The notes under the pieces were generated by a model. It saw nothing but the letters and a program-made list of their open reading frames with translations, was not told where the DNA came from and searched no databases. Shown here in pieces: positions 1 to 5,351 of a stretch of DNA of 10,816 nt; position 1 is the stretch's first letter, and every line of letters starts with the position of its first letter. Source of the stretch: Desulfobacula sp. (lineage in GTDB: Bacteria > Desulfobacterota > Desulfobacteria > Desulfobacterales > Desulfobacteraceae); NCBI RefSeq assembly GCF_021107415.1, contig NZ_JAIOSW010000233.1, positions 1-10,816 of the forward strand, written 5' to 3'. A program made the position numbers and the translations under genes.

Positions 1-593
1 ATTCTTTATTTAACCTGATTACCACCACTTTGTTTGCCAGAAATATCAGAACAAAAAAAGAGTTTGAACTTTATGCCCAAAAAGAATTAAAATATCTGTA
101 CAATACCGGACAAAAATTTTTAAAAACCATTCTTAAACTTGGGAAAACATATCAATCCTGTTTTGAGCTCATCCAGAAACTGTCTTTTCAACACCAGAAA
201 AAGCAGAAAACCTCTGCCATCATAACCGCTCTTTTCAAAGAGCTGAAAAACCTTGTGCCTGAAAATTTTACCGATCTTTATACATATGAAAGAATCAGGC
301 ACCTTCACCGGTACATTGCCTGTATCAGTATCCGGGCGCAAAGAGCGGTGGACAATCCTTTAAAAGAAGAAAAAAAAGCATTGCAACTGGCAGGCTATAC
401 ACACCATTTAAACACTCTTTTATCCTCGCTTTCCGACAACTCAACGCCTGAAAAATCCCAACAAATTGAAGCCTTTTTCTGGCTTTTGGAAGAGTATAAA
501 ATATCCTTGTTTGCACAGGAGCTGAAAACAAGCGTAAAAGTTTCCACCAAAAAGCTGGATCAATTTCTAATAAAACTCTCTACCATGATCTGA
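1..593 (+). CDS. hrpA: ATP-dependent RNA helicase HrpA-type, C-terminal end (5' partial)
   Basis: This is the tail of a gene that begins before the window. The frame is open from base 3, with no stop and no convincing start or ribosome site near the TTG at 30, and it ends with TGA at 591-593, leaving 196 visible residues. The sequence matches my memory of the C-terminal DUF3418 region of bacterial HrpA helicases. It has a 'RYIACISIRAQRA' helix followed by 'DNPLKEEKKA', and near the end a 'WLLEEYKISLFAQEL' block followed by 'VSTKKLDQF'. The equivalent block in E. coli HrpA is the 'IEELRVSYFAQQLGTPYPIS' type. HrpA is a cytoplasmic DEAH-box helicase of about 1,300 residues linked to mRNA processing and rescue of stalled ribosomes. 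The catalytic motifs lie outside the window, so activity cannot be judged. It has no evident functional link to the signalling genes downstream. Confidence 0.78.
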   Translation, partial: SLFNLITTTLFARNIRTKKEFELYAQKELKYLYNTGQKFLKTILKLGKTYQSCFELIQKLSFQHQKKQKTSAIITALFKELKNLVPENFTDLYTYERIRHLHRYIACISIRAQRAVDNPLKEEKKALQLAGYTHHLNTLLSSLSDNSTPEKSQQIEAFFWLLEEYKISLFAQELKTSVKVSTKKLDQFLIKLSTMI

Positions 594-664
594 TGAACTA
601 TTTGTCCATTGCATTGTCCGAATTTAATGAAACTATCTTTTTGGAAAAAAATAAAATTTAGGAA

Positions 665-694
665 TTGACAAAATATTAACAAAACCGGTAACAA
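665..694 (+). promoter_or_regulatory. Possible sigma70-type promoter for the sigma54 activator gene
   Basis: A perfect TTGACA at 665-670 is followed after 18 bp by TAACAA at 689-694, which matches only three of six positions of the -10 consensus. The predicted start near 701 would give a leader of about 30 bases before the TTG start at 733. The gap 594-732 otherwise shows no clear terminator. The -35 box is good, the -10 box is poor, and AT-rich DNA produces such matches by chance, so this is tentative. Confidence 0.35.
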
Positions 695-732
695 AGAATA
701 AGATTATCAACTGCAATAAGTGAACTCATAAA

Positions 733-2130
733 TTGAAAAGTAATCATACAGCAAATATTTTAATCATTGATGATGATGAAGGTGTTGTCCAGACAATGTC
801 TCGGCTTGTCGAATCACTGGGACACGAGATAGACTATGCGTTTACTCTAAATGACGGCGTAAATAAAATCTATTCTAAAAAATTTGATATTATTTTTCTT
901 GATGTGAATCTGCCCGACGGCAATGGCCTTGAAATTATAGTTGATATCGTCAAAATACCTGTTCACCCGCAAATAATAATAATGACAGCGTTCTCAGATC
1001 CTGATGGCGCAGAACTTGCTATTGAGAGCGGGGCATGGGATTATATTGAAAAACCAGCATCCATAAAAAAATTAAAACTGCAAATATCAAGGGCCTTACA
1101 GTTTCAAGAACAAAAAAAGATATCTAAAACCCCGGTTTTATTAACATCAAACAATATTATTGGTAACAGTCATGAAATAAGGCTATGTCTTGAGCAAGCC
1201 GCTCAAATTGCCAATAGTGACGCCAATGTTTTAATTACAGGGGAAACCGGGACCGGAAAAGAGCTATTTGCAAAGATCATTCATGAAAACAGCAGTAGAC
1301 GAAATCATAGTTTCGTTGTTGTTGATTGCAGTATTTTAACAGAAACTTTTATTGAAAGTGTGCTTTTCGGTCATGAAAAAGGTTCCTTTACAGGAGCTGA
1401 TAAAAAAAGAAATGGCTTGGTAACACTTGCGGATAACGGCACCTTATTTCTGGATGAAATCGGAGAATTACCAAAATCTATCCAGGCATCTTTTTTAAGG
1501 GTGCTTCAGGAAAAAAAATTCAGGGCTGTTGGAGGAGAACAAGAGCTCCATAGCAATTTCAGAGTAATAGCTGCCACCAATAAAGATCTTGATATAATGG
1601 TCTATGAAAACAGGTTCAGAAGAGATTTATTATATCGTTTAAAAACTTTAAATATCGAATTGCCTGCCCTGAAAAAACGAAAAAAAGATATCAAAGATTT
1701 AGCAATCTTTCATAAAGATCAGGTATGCAGACAATACGAGATAGAGTTAAAAAAACTGTCTTCGGATTTTATTGAAATGCTGACTAAATATGATTGGCCG
1801 GGTAATGTAAGAGAATTGGTCAATACCATTGAATCCTGTATTTTAGCTGCGAAATCTGAAGAAATTTTATTTGCATATCATCTGCCGCAAAAAATACGTG
1901 CCAAGGTTACCCGGGCTTCCATAACAAAATCCAAGCAAAATATTAAAACTGAAAATTACAACCCGGCAGATATTTCATTAAAATACAAAGATGTTATAGA
2001 AAAAACAGAAAAAAATTATCTTACCTCACTATATTCTCATACAAATGGGGATATAGAACAATTATGCCGGATTTCCGGCATATCTCGAGCTGTTCTTTAC
2101 AGAAAATTAAAAAAGCACCATATCCAATAA
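733..2130 (+). CDS. Sigma54-dependent response regulator (NtrC family)
   Basis: This 465-residue cytoplasmic transcription activator has the three classic parts. The receiver (about 8-120) shows the acidic pocket D13/D14, the phosphoacceptor D57 in 'FLDVNLPDG', T85 and K107 in 'EKPAS'. The AAA+ domain (about 142-385) shows Walker A GETGTGKE (170-177), the sigma54-contacting loop GSFTGA (217-222, Ser in place of the usual Ala), Walker B LFLDEIGE (238-245), the arginine-finger region FRRDLLYRL (295-303) and WPGNVREL (355-362). A Fis-type helix-turn-helix closes the protein (about 437-461). The start is TTG at 733. An in-frame TGA lies four codons upstream and no ATG precedes the receiver, so this is the only reasonable start; the ribosome site is weak. 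Phosphorylation should drive oligomerisation and ATP-dependent opening of sigma54-RNA polymerase complexes. The obvious target is the sigma54 promoter at 2309, just downstream. The two hybrid kinases after 5352 are candidate phosphodonors (inference). Confidence 0.93.
   Translation: MKSNHTANILIIDDDEGVVQTMSRLVESLGHEIDYAFTLNDGVNKIYSKKFDIIFLDVNLPDGNGLEIIVDIVKIPVHPQIIIMTAFSDPDGAELAIESGAWDYIEKPASIKKLKLQISRALQFQEQKKISKTPVLLTSNNIIGNSHEIRLCLEQAAQIANSDANVLITGETGTGKELFAKIIHENSSRRNHSFVVVDCSILTETFIESVLFGHEKGSFTGADKKRNGLVTLADNGTLFLDEIGELPKSIQASFLRVLQEKKFRAVGGEQELHSNFRVIAATNKDLDIMVYENRFRRDLLYRLKTLNIELPALKKRKKDIKDLAIFHKDQVCRQYEIELKKLSSDFIEMLTKYDWPGNVRELVNTIESCILAAKSEEILFAYHLPQKIRAKVTRASITKSKQNIKTENYNPADISLKYKDVIEKTEKNYLTSLYSHTNGDIEQLCRISGISRAVLYRKLKKHHIQ
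2063..2082. repeat. 20-bp perfect palindrome inside the activator's HTH coding region
   Basis: TATGCCGGA and TCCGGCATA flank a 2-bp TT centre, a 9-2-9 perfect inverted repeat that is GC-rich in AT-rich surroundings. It lies in the codons for the helix-turn-helix (LCRISGI). It may be a chance result of the codons, a transcript stem close to the 3' end, or a protein site. The sequence alone does not decide between these. Confidence 0.5.
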
Positions 2131-2150
2131 AAGATCCCATCTGTTTTCGT

Positions 2151-2187
2151 CGAGTCTCCAAAATGATACGAATCTCAAAAATGAGAT
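2151..2187. promoter_or_regulatory. Tandem 18-bp repeat, candidate upstream activator site for the sigma54 activator
   Basis: Two 18-bp units lie head to tail with no gap, 2151-2168 (CGAGTCTCCAAAATGATA) and 2169-2186 (CGAATCTCAAAAATGAGA), agreeing at 15 of 18 positions. The second unit contains a perfect dyad ATCTCA-AAAA-TGAGAT at 2172-2187, and the first has a degenerate version. A third related half-match, TGTCCTTTTTGAGG, lies at 2198-2211 in the opposite sense. The sites sit roughly 120-160 bp upstream of the sigma54 promoter, a normal distance for NtrC-class enhancers, and next to the activator gene. That this is the binding site is inference. The dyad followed by ATTTTTA could instead be a weak terminator for the activator gene. 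Confidence 0.5.
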
Positions 2188-2250
2188 GATATTTTTATGT
2201 CCTTTTTGAGGCCTTTGCCGGGAAATAATTTTACCACATTCATGAAAATA

Positions 2251-2290
2251 GATATAAGTATTTAATATTATTAATAATAATTAAAATATT
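2251..2290. other. AT-rich spacer between enhancer-like repeats and the sigma54 promoter
   Basis: These 40 bases are almost entirely A and T and include the palindrome TTATTAATAA (2268-2277). The position between a putative enhancer and a sigma54 promoter is where DNA bending, often by IHF, assists looping. I found no good IHF consensus match, so intrinsic flexibility or curvature is the most that can be proposed. Confidence 0.4.
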
Positions 2291-2308
2291 CTTCATGTCA
2301 TCCTCTTC

Positions 2309-2324
2309 TGGCATGCAAATTGCG
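2309..2324 (+). promoter_or_regulatory. Sigma54 (RpoN) -24/-12 promoter
   Basis: TGGCATGCAAATTGCG fits the consensus TGGCAYR-N4-TTGCW at every position except the last weak one. The GG (2310-2311) and GC (2322-2323) elements have the required spacing. Transcription would begin near 2335, giving a leader of about 38 bases before the ATG at 2373. The element sits directly upstream of the receiver-like/cheW/mcp operon and downstream of a gene for a sigma54 activator, which strongly supports the call. No comparable -24/-12 element was seen upstream of 733 or 5352. Confidence 0.85.
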
Positions 2325-2372
2325 ATATAAGAATTTCAACTCGTATTAATTTAAAATTACCATAGGCTAAAA

Positions 2373-2810
2373 ATGACCCCAAAAAAACATTCCATCAGAT
2401 TAATCTTTTTTTCCGGAAAAAATAAACCTATACAAAAAAAAATTTTAAATATGACCGCCCCATTATTCCCTGAAGACCACATAAGTATTCATACAACCTT
2501 AGAAAGCTTTTCATCAGATCTTCGGAAGCTTGACAATCATTATAAAATTATTTTGATTCTAACAAATACTCAAAAGGATCTTTTAAATATTCTCTTTTTA
2601 AAAGAATTATTAAATGATTGTAATATCATCTTAATATTACCGGACACAGCAAAAGAGACAATGGCTCAAGCATGCAAACTTTATCCAAGGTACATCAGTT
2701 ACATTCAAAGTGATTTTAAGGATGTAAACTTTGTCCTGAAAAAAATGATCGGCAACCTTCAACAAAAAATTAATGGAGAAAAACATGGCAAAAACAACAG
2801 AGACGATTGA
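2373..2810 (+). CDS. Small receiver-like protein lacking the phosphoacceptor Asp (hypothetical)
   Basis: I do not recognise this 145-residue protein as a named family. Its pattern resembles the alternating beta/alpha fold of a response-regulator receiver: hydrophobic strands at about 7-13 (SIRLIFF), 58-64 (KIILILT), 84-90 (NIILILP) and 107-111, separated by amphipathic helices, with a closing helix at about 117-130. At the end of the third strand, where a receiver carries its phosphorylated Asp, there is T64-N65, and the usual acidic pair after strand 1 and the Lys after strand 5 are not apparent. If it is a receiver, it is a pseudo-receiver. It has no signal peptide or membrane segment. It is the first gene after the sigma54 promoter, and its last 26 bases overlap the cheW start, so the two are likely translationally coupled. 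A role as a partner of CheW or the receptor is a guess from context. Confidence 0.7.
   Translation: MTPKKHSIRLIFFSGKNKPIQKKILNMTAPLFPEDHISIHTTLESFSSDLRKLDNHYKIILILTNTQKDLLNILFLKELLNDCNIILILPDTAKETMAQACKLYPRYISYIQSDFKDVNFVLKKMIGNLQQKINGEKHGKNNRDD
2775..2778 (+). promoter_or_regulatory. Ribosome binding site that decides the cheW start
   Basis: GGAG at 2775-2778 lies six bases before the ATG at 2785. It overlaps the alternative in-frame ATG at 2773, which itself has only poly-A upstream. The site therefore favours initiation at 2785 over 2773, four codons shorter. It lies inside the upstream gene's coding sequence. Confidence 0.7.
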
Positions 2811-3300
2811 TCAGGCAATTAAAGCCACGACCATTAAAACAGGAAAATATTTAACTTTTTCTCTGGAAAAGGAAGAATATGGAATTGGTATTCTTAAGGT
2901 CAAGGAAATCATTGGAATGATGCCCATCACATCAGTTCCACGAACCCCTGAATTCGTAAAAGGGGTCATCAATCTTCGCGGCAAGGTAATTCCGGTCATT
3001 GATCTTAGATCAAAATTTGAAATGGAATCCATTCCATATACCGAAAGGACCTGTATCATTGTAGTGGAAATTGATTCTCAAGAATCGACCATACTCATCG
3101 GCATTGTTGTTGATGAAGTGTCCGAAGTGTTGAATATTAAAAGCGAAGAAATTGAAGAGACCCCTGCCTTTGGGACTAAGCTTAATACGCATTACATCCT
3201 TGGCATGGCTAAAATAGAAGGCGGGGTAAAAATACTGCTTAATATTGATCGAGTGCTGTCGACAAAAGAAATTTCAGCCGTTAATGAGGCGGCTAAATAA
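2785..3300 (+). CDS. cheW: Chemotaxis coupling protein CheW
   Basis: This 171-residue cytoplasmic adaptor links chemoreceptor tips to the kinase CheA in signalling arrays. The single CheW domain starts at about residue 20 with 'YLTFSLEKEEYGIGI'. It contains the hallmark NLRGKVIPVIDLR (63-75), whose Arg65 corresponds to the conserved Arg in the receptor/CheA-binding surface of E. coli CheW, and ends with 'ILLNIDRVL'. The first 18 residues are a polar extension. ATG at 2785 is preferred because of its GGAG at 2775-2778; an ATG at 2773 would add four residues. It lies between the receiver-like gene (26-base overlap) and the receptor gene (46-base gap) and is probably expressed from the sigma54 promoter. 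No CheA is encoded here, so it must serve a kinase from another locus. It probably couples the adjacent receptor specifically (inference). Confidence 0.95.
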   Translation: MAKTTETIDQAIKATTIKTGKYLTFSLEKEEYGIGILKVKEIIGMMPITSVPRTPEFVKGVINLRGKVIPVIDLRSKFEMESIPYTERTCIIVVEIDSQESTILIGIVVDEVSEVLNIKSEEIEETPAFGTKLNTHYILGMAKIEGGVKILLNIDRVLSTKEISAVNEAAK

Positions 3301-3346
3301 TTTATATTTTATTAAATAATTGAAGTTATAAACAGGAGGACAACAA

Positions 3347-5260
3347 ATGTTTAAGAACATGAAACTGGGAACAAAAATTGCGAGCCTGGCTGTAGTACTG
3401 ATTATTATCTCAGGCATTATGGCCTTTGTAGGTTACAATGGTCTGACAGGCGTAGTTGACAGGGTGACTAAAGGTGATGATGCCAATAGAGTAGTCAAAG
3501 AGGTTCTTCAAATAAGGCAGCAGGAAAAGAATTTTATAATCCGTGGAGATAAACAATATATTGAAAAAGTTAAAGAGCTGCTGGGAAAACTTACACACCA
3601 GCTTGAAGAGGCAAAAGCAAAATTAAACAACCCTCTTCATCGAGGAATGATTGACCAGAGCCTTGCCGGTAAAAAAGGGTATGAAATGGAATTTAACCGG
3701 TTTATAGATTCCCATCATAAAAAAATAGCCGCTGAGAAAGAGATGGTAAAGGCTGCAAGAATTATACAGACAGAAGGCCAAGACCTGAAAAACGGTCAGG
3801 AAAAGCTGCTGGGTGAAGCTTTAAAGAGCGGGGCTGATGAAAGTGAGCTTGAAGAAAGAATTGAAAAAGTTGAAAAGACCAACCATCTGGTTCAGTTGAT
3901 GGAGGAGATCAGAATAAATGAAAAAAATTATATGATCCGGCACGACAAAAAATATAGAGAGGAAGTTCACAAAGAGATTGAAGAAGGGATAGAGATGGTA
4001 AATAAAGCAAAATCCCATTTCAGGAATGCCGAAAATATTGCCCTTCTGGAAAAAATAGTCAATGGTATTAATGAATACAAGAAGGCTTTTGATACTTATG
4101 TCTTTCTAACAGGGGAACAGGAAAACGCGGATAAGGGCATGGTAAAAAACGCAAGGGAAATTCTGGCTTTAGGTGAAAAATTACGTGCCGAGCAAAAGGA
4201 ACTGATGGAGTCAAAGATATCTTCAGCAAACACTATGCTGATGATAGGTGCAATTGCAGCGATTGTAATTGGAGCGCTTCTTGCCTTCTTTATAATTCGT
4301 GGTATTAACAAGGCATTAAACACTCTGATCCATGGTCTGACCGAAGGGGCCAACCAGGTGGCAGCTGCTTCGGGCCAGGTATCTTCTGCCAGCCAGTCCC
4401 TGGCTGAAGGATCATCGGAACAGGCGGCTTCCATAGAAGAAACCTCCTCCTCAATGGAAGAGATGTCATCCATGACCAAGAAAAATGCTGAGAATACAGG
4501 ACAAGCCAATACCCTTATTAAAGAAGCCAATCAGATTGTCCGTGTCGCGGATGAATCAATGGATGAGCTTACCCTTTCCATGGGAGAAATTTCAAAGGCC
4601 AGTGAAGAAACGTCTAAAATCATTAAAACCATTGATGAGATTGCGTTCCAGACCAATCTTCTGGCGTTGAATGCAGCCGTTGAAGCAGCAAGAGCAGGAG
4701 AAGCAGGCGCCGGGTTTGCTGTTGTTGCAGAGGAAGTTAGGAATCTTGCCCTGCGGTCTGCAGAAGCTGCAAAAAACACAGCAGTATTGATTGAAGATAC
4801 AGTTAATAAAATCAATGAAGGGTCACAAATAGTATCAACCACCAACGATGCCTTTGTTAAGGTAGGTAAAAGCACAGGCAAGGTTGAAGAACTTATTGCT
4901 GAAGTTACAGAAGCATCCAAAGAGCAGTCAAATGGAATTGAGCAGGTTAATATCGCCATCACTGAGATGGATAAGGTGGTTCAGCAGAATGCCGCCAATG
5001 CGGAAGAATCAGCCTCTGCATCTGAGGAATTGAATGCCCAGGCTGAACAGCTCAAGGATTATGTTGGTGATCTTGTTGCACTTGTTACAGGAAAAAAAGA
5101 AGAACAAGCCAGCGGGTCTTTTCAGGGAGCAACCAGGACCATTGCTTCAAAACCGGGTTCAGTTCCGGTATCAGACAAAAAAATGCTGCCCCGGGCAAAT
5201 GAAGTCAGACCCGATCAGGTAATACCTTTTGATGATGACGATGATTTTAAGGATTTTTAG
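3347..5260 (+). CDS. Methyl-accepting chemotaxis protein with HBM-like periplasmic sensor
   Basis: This 637-residue inner-membrane chemoreceptor has transmembrane segment 1 at about 11-30, a helical periplasmic domain at about 31-293, transmembrane 2 at about 296-317, then HAMP-like and signalling helices. The periplasmic part holds two copies of one motif, R57-x2[12 protein letters not shown] (57-71) and R189-x2[12 protein letters not shown] (189-203). This is the arrangement of helical bimodular (HBM) sensors, known from McpS-type receptors for organic acids. The conserved cytoplasmic hairpin runs at about 431-476 ([20 protein letters not shown] onwards). After a flexible linker the protein ends in an acidic tail with [10 protein letters not shown]; the last five residues, DFKDF, fit the aromatic-x-x-aromatic form of CheR/CheB docking pentapeptides. 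A strong AGGAGGA (3334-3340) sits six bases before the ATG. It is third in the sigma54-driven operon, after cheW. The ligand cannot be read from the sequence. Confidence 0.93.
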   Translation: MFKNMKLGTKIASLAVVLIIISGIMAFVGYNGLTGVVDRVTKGDDANRVVKEVLQIRQQEKNFIIRGDKQYIEKVKELLGKLTHQLEEAKAKLNNPLHRGMIDQSLAGKKGYEMEFNRFIDSHHKKIAAEKEMVKAARIIQTEGQDLKNGQEKLLGEALKSGADESELEERIEKVEKTNHLVQLMEEIRINEKNYMIRHDKKYREEVHKEIEEGIEMVNKAKSHFRNAENIALLEKIVNGINEYKKAFDTYVFLTGEQENADKGMVKNAREILALGEKLRAEQKELMESKISSANTMLMIGAIAAIVIGALLAFFIIRGINKALNTLIHGLTEGANQVAAASGQVSSASQSLAEGSSEQAASIEETSSSMEEMSSMTKKNAENTGQANTLIKEANQIVRVADESMDELTLSMGEISKASEETSKIIKTIDEIAFQTNLLALNAAVEAARAGEAGAGFAVVAEEVRNLALRSAEAAKNTAVLIEDTVNKINEGSQIVSTTNDAFVKVGKSTGKVEELIAEVTEASKEQSNGIEQVNIAITEMDKVVQQNAANAEESASASEELNAQAEQLKDYVGDLVALVTGKKEEQASGSFQGATRTIASKPGSVPVSDKKMLPRANEVRPDQVIPFDDDDDFKDF

Positions 5261-5273
5261 ATAGCTGAATATC

Positions 5274-5322
5274 GAGATATGAGTAGTGAAAAAGCCATTT
5301 GCGATTCTGCTTCTCATATCTC
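5274..5322. repeat. Long inverted repeat between the receptor and kinase genes
   Basis: GAGATATGAG (5274-5283) is perfectly complemented by CTCATATCTC (5313-5322), enclosing a 29-base loop with a few further possible pairs. It begins 14 bases after the mcp stop and ends 29 bases before the next ATG. There is no U-tract, so it is not a standard intrinsic terminator. It may be an mRNA-stabilising or processing stem that sets receptor and kinase levels apart. The arms share the TGAG/CTCA core of the dyad at 2172-2187, so an operator is also possible. Confidence 0.65.
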
Positions 5323-5351
5323 ACATGCTTTGTTATAGAAAGTATTAGCTA

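Noticed and set aside
593..661. 22-codon ORF (starting MNYLSIALSEF) beginning in the TGATG overlap with the helicase stop
   Set aside because: It is very short, has no clear ribosome site or recognisable motif, and such overlaps are common by chance.
594..732. Search for a terminator or RNA gene between the helicase and the activator
   Set aside because: No stable hairpin with a U-tract and no RNA-like structure was seen.
2172..2197. Dyad ATCTCA-AAAA-TGAGAT followed by ATTTTTA as an intrinsic terminator of the activator gene
   Set aside because: The stem is only 6 bp and AT-rich, and the T-run is displaced and interrupted; the tandem-repeat pattern suits an operator better, though a terminator is not excluded.
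2773..2784. Upstream ATG for cheW giving a 175-residue protein
   Set aside because: It has no Shine-Dalgarno sequence of its own, and the GGAG that would serve the ATG at 2785 overlaps it.
4096..4962. Two abutting antisense ORFs of 143-144 residues opposite the receptor's signalling domain
   Set aside because: They mirror the low-complexity Ala/Glu/Ser codons of the coiled coil, show no domain or ribosome site, and lie wholly within a certain gene.
5331..5339. Extended -10-like TG-T-TATAGA before the first kinase
   Set aside because: It would leave a leader of only about six bases and has no matching -35 element; too weak to call.
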